From: Pasteurella oralis
Lineage (GTDB): Bacteria > Pseudomonadota > Gammaproteobacteria > Enterobacterales > Pasteurellaceae
Direction: 5' to 3'
Assembly: GCF_002850605.1 (NCBI RefSeq)
Contig: NZ_NXGB01000006.1
Location: 62,001 to 126,000 of the forward strand
DNA: 64,000 nt
Made by a program: the position numbers and the translations under genes. Position 1 is the stretch's first letter; each line of letters starts with the position of its first letter. Below the pieces are notes generated by a model that saw nothing but the letters and a program-made list of their open reading frames with translations, ran no database searches and was not told where the DNA came from. Of this stretch, positions 47,556 to 56,132 are shown piece by piece.

Positions 47556-48143
47556 ATGAAAAAATTTCTATCAAATAGTAAAGGAACGTCTACAGTAGAG
47601 TTTGCTCTTACTATAGCTTTCTATTTATTTATTGTGATGTTTATCTTTGAATTTTGTCGTTTAGCTATTGCAACAGCATATTGGGATCTTGCTATTACTG
47701 AAAGTGTAAGGATTGCAAAGAATGAGCAAGCTTCTGCATCTAACTATGAAGATGCTTTTAGAAAAGCTCTTAAGCAGCAAAAAAAATTCCATGATGAATC
47801 AACAATGGGATATTTGGCTCTTCTTGAAAAGAATGATTTTGAAGTCAAAGTCGAATATGTCGATTGTGCGAAAGAGGTTGAATGTATTCAAAATTTATTA
47901 GCTGAAAAATTCCGTCAGCCTCAAAAAAATAGCGAAGGCGAGATCATTTCACCAGATGGTCGTTTAGCTACTTTAGCGCGCTATTCTTTGACTTATGAAT
48001 ATAAGTTTGTAATCCCGTTATTATTTATTCCTAAGTCTTGGTCAGAAACAATATTGAACCGTGAGTTTGTTGTTGTTCAAGAATTTGAGCGTTCCCGTTT
48101 TAATGCAGGTGGAAAAACTAATTCATCTGGAGGCAATCCTTAA
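47556..48143 (+). CDS. tadE: TadE pseudopilin
   Basis: A 195-residue pseudopilin. The basic leader MKKFLSNSKG ends in Gly10, a TadV cleavage site, followed by TSTVEFALTIAFYLFIVMF with the Glu at mature position 5. The rest is a globular periplasmic domain with two cysteines in YVDCAKEVECIQ. TadE and TadF are minor pilin-like proteins required for Flp assembly in relatives. The ribosome site is AAGAGG, 15 bp after tadD. Confidence 0.93.
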   Translation: MKKFLSNSKGTSTVEFALTIAFYLFIVMFIFEFCRLAIATAYWDLAITESVRIAKNEQASASNYEDAFRKALKQQKKFHDESTMGYLALLEKNDFEVKVEYVDCAKEVECIQNLLAEKFRQPQKNSEGEIISPDGRLATLARYSLTYEYKFVIPLLFIPKSWSETILNREFVVVQEFERSRFNAGGKTNSSGGNP

Positions 48144-48181
48144 TTTGGGAGCTTGTTAATTATTTTATAGTAGAGCTATAT

Positions 48182-48748
48182 ATGAAAGAATTTAGTTTAT
48201 TTAGGATGATTAAAACATTCTTAAGGAATAAAAAGGGATCAGTCACTATTGAGTTTCTTTTTATGTCAATGTTTCTTCTTATCTTGTTTGCATTTTTATT
48301 TGATTTAGTAATGTTACGCTCGACATTAGGTAAATTGGATAATGCTTCGTATACGATGGTCAGTATTTTGAGGGAGCGTTCACAGCTCTATAATCGTATC
48401 CCTCAAATTAATGATACTGATTATAAGCAATTTGAAAAGCTTGCTAAAAAGCTGCTTTATGGAAATAAAGATAGTGATAAAAAAATAGGTGTTGTTTTAG
48501 AATATTGGGCACAAGATGGTTCTGGACGTAGAATTCCTAATGCGATAGGGGATTGTAAGCCATATAAAAAGCTTTCTGATTTGAGTTATTTATCTCCTCG
48601 TTCAGAATTAAATAATGAAAGGAAAATACCTCTCTATCAAGTAACATTATGTGTTGAAACTCATAGTCTATTTGAATCTTTGTTATTAGATGAATCTCAG
48701 CGTTCATCAGGTTTGATGAGATCGTCATCAATGTCAGTATCACGATAA
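48182..48748 (+). CDS. tadF: TadF pseudopilin
   Basis: A 188-residue pseudopilin. Leader residues 1-19 end in RNKKG; after cleavage the mature start SVTIEFLFMSMFLLILFAF keeps Glu5. The globular region contains LEYWAQDGSGRRIPNAIGDC and a second Cys in VTLCVETHS, possibly a disulfide pair. It follows tadE by 38 bp and precedes tadG by 19 bp. The assignment rests on the processing signature plus position in the operon. Confidence 0.92.
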   Translation: MKEFSLFRMIKTFLRNKKGSVTIEFLFMSMFLLILFAFLFDLVMLRSTLGKLDNASYTMVSILRERSQLYNRIPQINDTDYKQFEKLAKKLLYGNKDSDKKIGVVLEYWAQDGSGRRIPNAIGDCKPYKKLSDLSYLSPRSELNNERKIPLYQVTLCVETHSLFESLLLDESQRSSGLMRSSSMSVSR

Positions 48749-48767
48749 TCTATCGTGGAGGAACTTT

Positions 48768-50558
48768 ATGAAAAAATTGAATTTTACGTTTTACTTTTAT
48801 AATAAATTAAGACAGTTTTATGTTGATGAACGAGGGGTTTATGCAGTAATGACTGCTTTACTTGCATTTCCACTATTAGTTTTAGTCGGTTTTACTGTTG
48901 ATGGTACCGGTGTTTTATTAGATAAATCCCGCTTAGCACAGGGGATGGATCAGGCCGCATTAGCGCTTATTGCGGAGAATAATAATTATAGAGAAAATAA
49001 AAAGCATTCTGATGTTAATAGACAGATTATTTCTAAAGAGGAAAAAGAGAAGTTTGGTGGAAATGAATTTATAGCCAAACAAGAGAAACGGAATCAAGAG
49101 TTAATCCAAGGTATTGCCAAATTATATTTAAGATCAGAAGATAGTAATGACTCTGACGCTCCTGTTAAAGTTAGCAAAGATTTTCAGTATTTATGCGAGG
49201 AATTAGATTTACCAACAGGTAATGAATATTCTCGTCGTAAACCTGTTGTTTGCCAGGTGCAAGGTAGTGTAGATCGTAAATTTTGGTTACCAGTAAGTGA
49301 GTCGCTTGCTAATGTAAATTCTCTTAAAAATGGACGCTTGACTTTAGATTCACAGACTACCTATGCCATTAAAGAAAAAGGAGTGGTAATTCCAGTTGAA
49401 TTGATGTTGGTTGCTGACTTTTCGGGGTCTATGCATCAAGACCTCAATGGGAAATATAGCAGTGATAAAACTAAAATGGGAAAAAGTAAAATCTCTATTT
49501 TGAGGGAAGTTGTTGGTGAGATTTCAAAAATTTTATTACCTACTAAAATATCAGAAGAAGTGAGTCCCTTTAACCGAATGGCTTTCACTACTTTTTCTGG
49601 TGGAGTAAGACAAAAAGATGAAACAAGGACATGTACCCTACCCTATGAGAGAAAAGCATGGAAAAATTCTACTAAATTGACTATTGAAAGATGGATTACA
49701 GGTAATAATACACCTCTTAAATGGGATGCAGCAACAAAACAATGGGTATATAGCTGGGTAAAGTTTGATGACCATTATAAGGGATACTATGATCAGTTTT
49801 ATGAGAATACATGTAAAGTGTCAGGAACGGGGAGTAACGCAGTTACTTACTGTGATATATCAGCAAATCCTAAAACTATCATGAATTATGCTCTTTCAAT
49901 TAAGGACTGGACTACGGTACGTGCTATTTTTAATAAATATATGGATATCAATGAAACTATTAATCAAGTTCAGACTTTTGATGGTTCTAAAAGAAACTAT
50001 CATTTCGTGTTTGATGATGATAGATACTGTCTTGGTGGAAATAAGGGGCAGAAAACAACACAATCTTGGTTTGATCAAACAAATAAAAATATCTCTGGAG
50101 CATTGAGTAGTATTAATCCTCATGGCTGGACTTCTGCATCGTCAGGATTAATTGTTGGTGCAAATTTGATTATGGATGCGAATACGGATCCTAAAGCTAA
50201 ACCGTCGAAATTAGGTACAAATACGCAAAGAATTATTATGGTGTTATCTGATGGAGAAGATAACTGGCCGACTTATGATACACTCGTAACACTATTAAAT
50301 GCAGGTATTTGTGAAAAAATTAAAGAAAGAGTAGATACGTTACAAGATCCAGATTTTAGAGAATTGCCTACTCGTATTGCATTTGTTGCATTCGGTTATA
50401 GCCCACCTAAACGCCAGGTAGATGCTTGGAAGAAATGTGTTGGTGATCAATATTATGTAGCATATAGTCAGAAAGAGTTATTAGATACATTTAAACAAGT
50501 TATTGGATTTGAAGAAGAAGTTGGACGTTCCTCTTCTAAAAAACCAAAGTTTAACTAA
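48768..50558 (+). CDS. tadG: TadG von Willebrand factor A pilus protein
   Basis: A 596-residue protein, the last gene of the tad operon. The N-terminal TadE/G-like region (residues about 20-65, DERGVYAVMTALLAFPLLV) anchors it to the membrane. A von Willebrand A domain follows, with the MIDAS motif Asp217-x-Ser219-x-Ser221 in LVADFSGSMHQD and later IIMVLSDGEDNW. The domain is interrupted by a long insert with cysteines (ENTCKVSGTG, VTYCDIS). TadG is thought to help surface anchoring or assembly of Flp fibres. The operon ends at the terminator directly downstream. Confidence 0.92.
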   Translation: MKKLNFTFYFYNKLRQFYVDERGVYAVMTALLAFPLLVLVGFTVDGTGVLLDKSRLAQGMDQAALALIAENNNYRENKKHSDVNRQIISKEEKEKFGGNEFIAKQEKRNQELIQGIAKLYLRSEDSNDSDAPVKVSKDFQYLCEELDLPTGNEYSRRKPVVCQVQGSVDRKFWLPVSESLANVNSLKNGRLTLDSQTTYAIKEKGVVIPVELMLVADFSGSMHQDLNGKYSSDKTKMGKSKISILREVVGEISKILLPTKISEEVSPFNRMAFTTFSGGVRQKDETRTCTLPYERKAWKNSTKLTIERWITGNNTPLKWDAATKQWVYSWVKFDDHYKGYYDQFYENTCKVSGTGSNAVTYCDISANPKTIMNYALSIKDWTTVRAIFNKYMDINETINQVQTFDGSKRNYHFVFDDDRYCLGGNKGQKTTQSWFDQTNKNISGALSSINPHGWTSASSGLIVGANLIMDANTDPKAKPSKLGTNTQRIIMVLSDGEDNWPTYDTLVTLLNAGICEKIKERVDTLQDPDFRELPTRIAFVAFGYSPPKRQVDAWKKCVGDQYYVAYSQKELLDTFKQVIGFEEEVGRSSSKKPKFN

Positions 50559-50573
50559 AACGTTAATGGTATA

Positions 50574-50602
50574 AAAAATCCCTTGTTTTCAAGGGATTTT
50601 TT
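50574..50602 (+). terminator. Intrinsic terminator of the tad operon
   Basis: AAAAATCCCTTG and CAAGGGATTTTT form a perfect 12-bp stem around TTTT, ending in a T-run. It follows the tadG stop codon by 15 bp. Confidence 0.93.
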
Positions 50603-50772
50603 GTTTATATCTAATTTTCTCGCTATGACAGCTATACACGATGTGTATAAGAGAATAGATTCTAATGAATGGTTCTTTAAATAAAGAATAAATTACCTAG
50701 AGTAGTTAAAGCTTTTAAGGAAAACAAATATATTGATATAGTGTTATTTATATTTTTATTTTCAATATAAAA

Positions 50773-50802
50773 CAAAAGGATTAACTTTAAGTTAATCCTT
50801 TT
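50773..50802 (-). terminator. Terminator of the peroxiredoxin gene
   Basis: AAAAGGATTAAC and GTTAATCCTTTT form a 12-bp stem around TTTAA. It lies just downstream of the minus-strand peroxiredoxin gene and can also stop read-through from tad. The 170 bp between the two terminators holds a small palindrome but no gene. Confidence 0.88.
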
Positions 50803-50829
50803 TAATTTTTAAATAGCTATAATTTAATA

Positions 50830-51438
50830 TTATAGTTCATCAGCGTGTTGTTTTAAGTACTTTGCGACACCTTCAGGGCTGCCGGTCATCCCTTCTTTGC
50901 CTTTTTCCCATTGAGCAGGGCAAACATCACCGTGTTCTTCATGGAATTGTAGTGCATCAACCATACGTAGCATTTCATCGATGTTACGACCTAATGGTAG
51001 GTCGTTAACGACTTGGTGACGTACGATCCCTTCTTTGTCAATTAAGAAAGAAGCACGTAATGCAACACCTGCTTCTGGGTGTTCGATGCCGAATGCTTGT
51101 GCAATTTCATGTTTGATGTCTGCGACTAATGGGTATTTGACTTCGCCGATACCACCATTTTCTACAGGGGTTTTACGCCAAGCGTTATGGCTGAATTCAG
51201 AATCGATAGAAATACCAATGATTTCTACACCACGTTTTTGGAATTCTTCGTAGCGGTGGTCAAATGCGATTAACTCAGATGGACAAACAAATGTGAAATC
51301 AAGTGGATAGAAAAAAACAACTGCAGCTTTGCCTGCAATATGTTGTTTAAAATTAAAATTATCAACAATTTCGCCATTACCTAGCACAGCTGCTGCGGTA
51401 AAATCTGGTACTTGACGAGTTACTAATACCATAGTCAT
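50830..51438 (-). CDS. Typical 2-Cys peroxiredoxin (AhpC/TSA family)
   Basis: A 202-residue thiol peroxidase that reduces hydrogen peroxide and organic peroxides in the cytosol. The peroxidatic Cys52 is in FFYPLDFTFVCPSE, and the resolving Cys is in HGDVCPAQW near residue 173. The catalytic Arg region (LRASFLIDKEGIVRH) and a full C-terminal tail typical of eukaryotic-like Prx1-type enzymes are present. It is not next to an AhpF reductase, so its electron donor is not shown here. AGGAG lies just before the ATG; a second ATG two codons later is possible. Confidence 0.93.
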   Translation of the reverse strand: MTMVLVTRQVPDFTAAAVLGNGEIVDNFNFKQHIAGKAAVVFFYPLDFTFVCPSELIAFDHRYEEFQKRGVEIIGISIDSEFSHNAWRKTPVENGGIGEVKYPLVADIKHEIAQAFGIEHPEAGVALRASFLIDKEGIVRHQVVNDLPLGRNIDEMLRMVDALQFHEEHGDVCPAQWEKGKEGMTGSPEGVAKYLKQHADEL

Positions 51439-51587
51439 AATCTCCTATTAAAAATTAAACAAAAAACACTGCTAATAAGTAGCAGGATTTGCTTTTCTAT
51501 TCTAAAGAAAGTTAACTGGTTTTGACAGTGGTTTTTGTCTTTCATATACATCATGCTTGTTTTTATTGCTATAAGGAGCGAATTATC

Positions 51588-52790
51588 ATGTCAAAGCGCC
51601 ATTCTTTATCTACAACTTTTGTACATGCAGGGCGTAACAAAAGATTTTTACAGGGAAGTGTGAATCCTGTTATTCAGCGTGCATCATCATTAGTATTTGA
51701 TAGTCTAGCACACAAAAAGCAAGCTACTATTCAGCGAGCAAAAGGGGCGTTATTTTATGGGCGACGCGGTACATTGACGCATTTTGCTTTACAAGAAGCG
51801 ATGACAGAATTAGAAGGTGGAGTGGGTTGCTATTTATATCCTTGTGGTGCAGCAGCAGTTACTCATAGTATTTTATCTTTTGTACAAAGTGGCGATCATA
51901 TTTTGATGAGTGGTGCAGCCTATGAACCCTCACAAGACTTTTGCAATCTGTTATTGAAGCAATTTAGTGTAGAAACTACTTACTATGATCCCATGATTGG
52001 TGAAGCAATTTCATCTCTGATTAAACAAAATACCAAAGTGCTTTTTCTTGAAGCACCCAGTTCACTTACGATGGAAGTTCCTGATATTCCAGCCATTGTT
52101 AAAGCAGCACGCCAAGTTAATCCTGATATTGTGATTATGATTGATAATACTTGGTCTGCAGGAGTGTTATTTAAAGCGTTGGAACATGACATTGATATTT
52201 CAATTCAAGCCGGAACTAAATATCTAGTTGGGCATTCAGATGTGATGATTGGTACGGCAGTCGCTAATGCTCGTTGTTGGGATAAGTTACGTGAAAATTC
52301 CTATTTAATGGGGCAAATGGTTGATGCTGATAGTGCTTATGTCACCGCAAGAGGGATTCGGACATTGGGTATTCGTTTGAAGCAACACGAAGAAAATGCA
52401 TTAAAAGTGGCACGATGGTTAACTTCACAACCTCAAGTAAAAGCGGTCTATCATCCTGCGTTAGCGAGTTGTCCAGGACATGCATTTTTCAAGCGTGATT
52501 TTACAGGAGCAAGTGGGTTATTTTCATTTGAATTGCAGCAAAAATTGACACAACAACAGCTTGAATGCTTTATGAATCATTTCAGTTTGTTCAGTATGGC
52601 TTACTCTTGGGGCGGCTTTGAGTCATTAATATTATATAACCAACCAGAAGAAATTATGGCTATTCGTCCAAGTATTGAACGTAAATTGAGCGGTACTTTA
52701 ATTCGTGTGCATATAGGATTAGAAGATCCAGAAGATTTAATTGCTGATTTACAAGCGGGTTTTGAACGTTTAACGCAGTGCGCTGATTGA
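51588..52790 (+). CDS. metC: Cystathionine beta-lyase
   Basis: A 400-residue PLP enzyme that cleaves cystathionine to homocysteine, pyruvate and ammonia in methionine synthesis. The PLP lysine is in [13 protein letters not shown]. Other family blocks are [31 protein letters not shown] and [10 protein letters not shown], the last typical of MetC rather than MetB. ATG 51588 has AAGGAG 10 bases upstream; an open extension to 51522 has no such site. No clear MetJ boxes lie upstream, in contrast with metX. It is convergent with gntP. Confidence 0.93.
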   Translation: MSKRHSLSTTFVHAGRNKRFLQGSVNPVIQRASSLVFDSLAHKKQATIQRAKGALFYGRRGTLTHFALQEAMTELEGGVGCYLYPCGAAAVTHSILSFVQSGDHILMSGAAYEPSQDFCNLLLKQFSVETTYYDPMIGEAISSLIKQNTKVLFLEAPSSLTMEVPDIPAIVKAARQVNPDIVIMIDNTWSAGVLFKALEHDIDISIQAGTKYLVGHSDVMIGTAVANARCWDKLRENSYLMGQMVDADSAYVTARGIRTLGIRLKQHEENALKVARWLTSQPQVKAVYHPALASCPGHAFFKRDFTGASGLFSFELQQKLTQQQLECFMNHFSLFSMAYSWGGFESLILYNQPEEIMAIRPSIERKLSGTLIRVHIGLEDPEDLIADLQAGFERLTQCAD

Positions 52791-52816
52791 TTTGGATGTT
52801 TATGAGATAAATTGAG

Positions 52817-52873
52817 AAAATCGAACCGCACTCGGGGTGATTTGAAGTTGGGTCAAGTGCGGTCGATTTTTTT
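52817..52873. terminator. Terminator between metC and gntP (uptake-signal based)
   Basis: AAAATCGA-ACCGCACT (52817-52832) pairs with AAGTGCGGTCGATTTT (52855-52870), leaving one bulged A, followed by TTT. One arm is a full uptake signal core; the other has lost its last base. It separates convergent genes. Confidence 0.82.
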
Positions 52874-52878
52874 AAATT

Positions 52879-54228
52879 TTACAATAAGATGCTACCAATG
52901 CCAGCAATAGTGAAGCCCACAACACCAATCAGTGTTTCCATGACTGTCCACGTTTTTAAAGTTGTTTTTTCATCCATTTCTAAGAAACGACTGACTAGCC
53001 AGAAGCCAGAATCATTAACATGTGATAGTGCTGTTGCACCTGAAGCAATGGCAATCACAATAAAGCATAAATCAAATTGACTTAATCCTGATGTTGCTGC
53101 CACAGTTGGCGCAATAAGTGCTGAAGCTGTAGTTAATGCGACAGTTGCAGAACCCTGCGCAACACGTAATGCTAGAGCAATGATAAAGGCGGCAACGATA
53201 ACTGGTAAACCTGTATCTGATAGCATTGCGGATAATTCGTTACCAATTCCACTTGCTCGTAATACACCACCAAACATACCGCCAGCGCCAGTAACTAGTA
53301 CGATAGCGCAGATTGGTCCTAAAGCATTATCACAGATTTTTTCAATTTGCTCGTAACTGCGTTGGTCTTTCAATAAGAAGATTGCCACGATTAATGTGAT
53401 TAATAGCGCAATTGGAGTTTTTCCTAATAAGCGTAAACCTGCTACCCAAGGTTGTGAGCCATCAATAACTTTAGCCACACTTAATGTATTTAAGCCTGTA
53501 TCAAGCAAAATTAAACAAATAGGGAGTAGCAGAATCAATAATACATGATTAAAACTTGGTGGATTTTGTACTGCCATTTCACTGATTGCGTTATCATTTA
53601 AAAATGCTTTTGGCAATTCTAATTTAATTTTTTTACCTGAATAGATACCAAATAAATAAGCTGCAATATACCAAGTCGGAATGGCACAGATTAAACCAAT
53701 GATGACTAATAAACCCATATTTGCGCCAAGAATATCACCAGAAGCAACAGGACCTGGATGTGGTGGTAGGAAAGCGTGCATAACCGCAAATGCCCCCGCA
53801 GCAGGTAAGGCATAGCGTAATGTTGAACCACCAAATTGTTTTGCTACGCTAAAAATGATTGGCAACATGACTACTAAACCAGCATCGAAGAAGATAGGGA
53901 AACCAAATAGCAATGATGCAACCCCTAAGGCGAATGGGGCTTTTTGTTCACCAAATTTATTGATTAATGTGTCGGCTAACACTTTTGCTCCACCTGTGAT
54001 TTCAAGTAAGCGTCCAATCATTGCACCTAAACCTACAAGTAAGGCAACCGCAGCGAGTGTATTTCCAAAGCCAGATAACAGTGTCGGTAAAATTTTATCG
54101 GCAGGAATGCCTGTTGCTAATGCAGTGAGTAGACTGACAATAATTAATGCAACAAAAGCATGTACTCTGAATTTCATAATTAATAGCAACAGTAGCAATA
54201 CTGCTGCAACCATAATGAGAATTAACAT
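52879..54228 (-). CDS. gntP: Gluconate:H+ symporter, GntP family
   Basis: A 449-residue inner-membrane protein with about 12-14 hydrophobic segments of the GntP family. Conserved segments include LLSGFGNTLAAVALLVGLGA, HAFLPPHPGPVA and ALSHVNDSGFWLVSRFL. It brings gluconate (or a related sugar acid) in with a proton. The substrate is supported by divergent gntK and nearby gntR, and by a GntR-type operator 23 bp upstream of its ATG. AGGAG precedes the start codon. Confidence 0.93.
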   Translation of the reverse strand: MLILIMVAAVLLLLLLIMKFRVHAFVALIIVSLLTALATGIPADKILPTLLSGFGNTLAAVALLVGLGAMIGRLLEITGGAKVLADTLINKFGEQKAPFALGVASLLFGFPIFFDAGLVVMLPIIFSVAKQFGGSTLRYALPAAGAFAVMHAFLPPHPGPVASGDILGANMGLLVIIGLICAIPTWYIAAYLFGIYSGKKIKLELPKAFLNDNAISEMAVQNPPSFNHVLLILLLPICLILLDTGLNTLSVAKVIDGSQPWVAGLRLLGKTPIALLITLIVAIFLLKDQRSYEQIEKICDNALGPICAIVLVTGAGGMFGGVLRASGIGNELSAMLSDTGLPVIVAAFIIALALRVAQGSATVALTTASALIAPTVAATSGLSQFDLCFIVIAIASGATALSHVNDSGFWLVSRFLEMDEKTTLKTWTVMETLIGVVGFTIAGIGSILL

Positions 54229-54250
54229 TGAAAACCTCCTTTTGGTTTGT

Positions 54251-54264
54251 TGTTACTGGTAACA
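54251..54264. promoter_or_regulatory. GntR-type operator near gntP
   Basis: TGTTACTGGTAACA has perfect 6-bp arms TGTTAC/GTAACA. It matches the known GntR operator core (TGTTACC-type palindrome). It sits 23-36 bp upstream of the gntP ATG, so it should block transcription of gntP until gluconate is present. Confidence 0.8.
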
Positions 54265-54391
54265 TACTTTGCTCTGCTGTTTTGGTAAAGTGGATTTTCT
54301 GAATAATTTTCAAATTTGTGATCGCCTTCAAAGAATATTGCCATTGCTTACAATGGTATCTATTTTTAATGATGAACGAGGATAAAATTTA

Positions 54392-54407
54392 TGTGATATT
54401 TGTCACA
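54392..54407. promoter_or_regulatory. Perfect CRP site between gntP and gntK
   Basis: TGTGATATTTGTCACA matches TGTGA-N6-TCACA exactly. It lies between the two GntR operators, 87 bp before gntK and about 165 bp before gntP, so CRP can activate one or both divergent promoters. Confidence 0.85.
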
Positions 54408-54414
54408 AAATTAA

Positions 54415-54430
54415 ATGTTACCAGTAACGT
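54415..54430. promoter_or_regulatory. GntR-type operator near gntK
   Basis: ATGTTACCAGTAACGT has arms ATGTTAC/GTAACGT (one mismatch), the same core as the site at 54251 in inverted orientation. It lies about 50-64 bp upstream of the gntK ATG. Confidence 0.8.
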
Positions 54431-54478
54431 TATACTGAAATTTTAGGTATGGTAAGTAAAAGGCAATAAGAGGGACTC

Positions 54479-55000
54479 ATGATGTCAAAAGTAAAAGGTA
54501 AAGGTTTTATCTTAATGGGGGTATCTAGTACGGGAAAAACCTCGGTTGGGACTGCGGTCGCGCAACGCTTAGGTATTAAATTGATTGATGGAGATGATCT
54601 TCATCCAAGAGCAAATATCATCAAAATGGGACAAGGACAACCATTAAATGATCAGGATCGTGCACCATGGCTAGAACGTATCCGTGATGCCGCATTCAGT
54701 TTAGAGCAAAAAAGTGAAGTTGGGATTATTATTTGTTCGGCATTAAAAAAACAGTATCGCGATTTAATCCGTGATGGCAATGATGTGAAATTTTTGTTTT
54801 TACACGGTCCTTTTGAGTTAGTTCTTGAGCGAATGAAACAACGTAAAGGTCATTATATGAAAACAGAGATGTTAAAAAGCCAATTTGATACGCTAGAAGT
54901 ACCACAAGCGGATGAATCTGATGTTATTCATATTAGTATTGATGGGACATTTGATGAAGTCGTAGAACGCTGTGTTAAGGCTCTTGAACCTTTAATTTAA
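54479..55000 (+). CDS. gntK: Gluconokinase
   Basis: A 173-residue P-loop kinase that phosphorylates gluconate to 6-phosphogluconate for the pentose phosphate route. The P-loop is MGVSSTGKTSVG (residues about 13-24), then DGDDLHPRANIIKMGQGQPL and the lid region MKQRKGHYM. Length matches thermoresistant-type gluconokinases. The region upstream carries a GntR operator and a CRP site. It starts ATGATG at 54479 with AGAGGG before it; the second ATG is equally usable. It ends at an uptake-signal terminator facing gntR. Confidence 0.96.
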   Translation: MMSKVKGKGFILMGVSSTGKTSVGTAVAQRLGIKLIDGDDLHPRANIIKMGQGQPLNDQDRAPWLERIRDAAFSLEQKSEVGIIICSALKKQYRDLIRDGNDVKFLFLHGPFELVLERMKQRKGHYMKTEMLKSQFDTLEVPQADESDVIHISIDGTFDEVVERCVKALEPLI

Positions 55001-55021
55001 TGGGTAAAATTTGTTTAAAAC

Positions 55022-55068
55022 TGACCGCACTTTTAATAAAGCTCTTTGTCAAGTGCGGTCACTTTTTA
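55022..55068. terminator. Bidirectional terminator between gntK and gntR
   Basis: TGACCGCACTT (55022-55032) and AAGTGCGGTCA (55051-55061) form an 11-bp stem, followed by CTTTTTA on the plus strand. Both arms are uptake signals, and the gene ends converge here. Confidence 0.85.
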
Positions 55069-56064
55069 GATACTTTCACCTAAGTGAATTTGATAACCTA
55101 GATTAATAATAGAACTTTGTTGTGGCATGCCCTGTATGCGATTTAATAGCTCTTGTGCTGCTATTTTACCAATTTCAAGTCGTGGAGTGATGACTGTTGC
55201 AAGCTGTGGTGTCATTGATTGTCCAACATCATGGCCATGAAAACCTGCAATAGCAACTTGTTTTGGCACTTTGATTCCTAAACGTTGACATTCAAATAGG
55301 GCACCGATTGCTAAGTCATCATTCGTACAAAAAATACCGTTTAATTCGGGTTTTTGTTGTAACGCTTCATGTAATTGCTGTGCACCAAGACTAAATGAAG
55401 AAGGTTGTTCTGTTGTTAAACTATGGGGCTGTAAGCCATGTTTTCGCATGGCTTGTTCATAGCCTTGCATTTTTAGGCGTGTGCGTTTGTCCATACGTGC
55501 AGAGAAATAGACAACATTTTTATGACCTCGATTAATCATCGTTTCAACCATGGCTTGTGCCGCCGCAATATTATCAAAGCCAATCGCTTGTTGAATACCA
55601 ATTTCACTGCACTCCATAATTTCCACTACAGGAATATTGGCAACTTCAAGCATTTTTAATGTGCGAGCAGTATGTTGATTTTCTGAAAGAATAAGCCCAT
55701 CTACATTGTAAGAAAGTAAGCTTTCAATACGTTGTTCTTCTTTCTTTGCGCTATAACCATAGTGAGCTAACATAGTTTGATAGCCCATGTTATCACTAAT
55801 CATTTCAATCCCTTTAATGACATCAGCGAATACTTGGTTGGTTAAAGATGGAACAAGGACACCAATCGCGCGGCTTTTGGCATTAGACAGAATATCAGGT
55901 GCTCGGTTAGGTATATAACCAAACTGTTCAATTGCCTGTGCGATTTTAGTTTGGGTGTCTGGTGCAACTGATTCTGGGTTACGTAAATAACGACTGATCG
56001 TCATTTTCGTAATACCAAGATGGGTGGCGATATCTTGTAAGGTTGGGCGTTTGCGCTTGCTCAT
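55066..56064 (-). CDS. gntR: Gluconate operon repressor, LacI family
   Basis: A 332-residue LacI-family repressor very close to E. coli GntR. The N-terminal helix-turn-helix is RPTLQDIATHLGITKMTISR and the hinge region is YIPNRAPDILSNAKSRAIGV. The effector domain includes TNQVFADVIKGIE, GYQTMLAHYGYSAKKEEQ, NGIFCTNDDLAIGALFECQR and AIAGFHGHDVGQSM. It should bind the two palindromes in the gntP-gntK gap and release on gluconate. ATG 56064 was chosen over a TTG three codons upstream. It is transcribed separately and divergently from selD. Confidence 0.94.
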   Translation of the reverse strand: MSKRKRPTLQDIATHLGITKMTISRYLRNPESVAPDTQTKIAQAIEQFGYIPNRAPDILSNAKSRAIGVLVPSLTNQVFADVIKGIEMISDNMGYQTMLAHYGYSAKKEEQRIESLLSYNVDGLILSENQHTARTLKMLEVANIPVVEIMECSEIGIQQAIGFDNIAAAQAMVETMINRGHKNVVYFSARMDKRTRLKMQGYEQAMRKHGLQPHSLTTEQPSSFSLGAQQLHEALQQKPELNGIFCTNDDLAIGALFECQRLGIKVPKQVAIAGFHGHDVGQSMTPQLATVITPRLEIGKIAAQELLNRIQGMPQQSSIINLGYQIHLGESI

Positions 56065-56132
56065 TTTTCTCAATGTCTTTTTGGTGTAACTGGCGTATAA
56101 TCAGGCTAAATTATTGGTTAGGAGATTAGAAA

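Noticed and set aside
38404-50830. tRNA-Leu as a proven attachment site for a tad island
   Set aside because: No repeat of the tRNA 3' end was seen after tadG and no integrase gene is present; kept only as a hypothesis.
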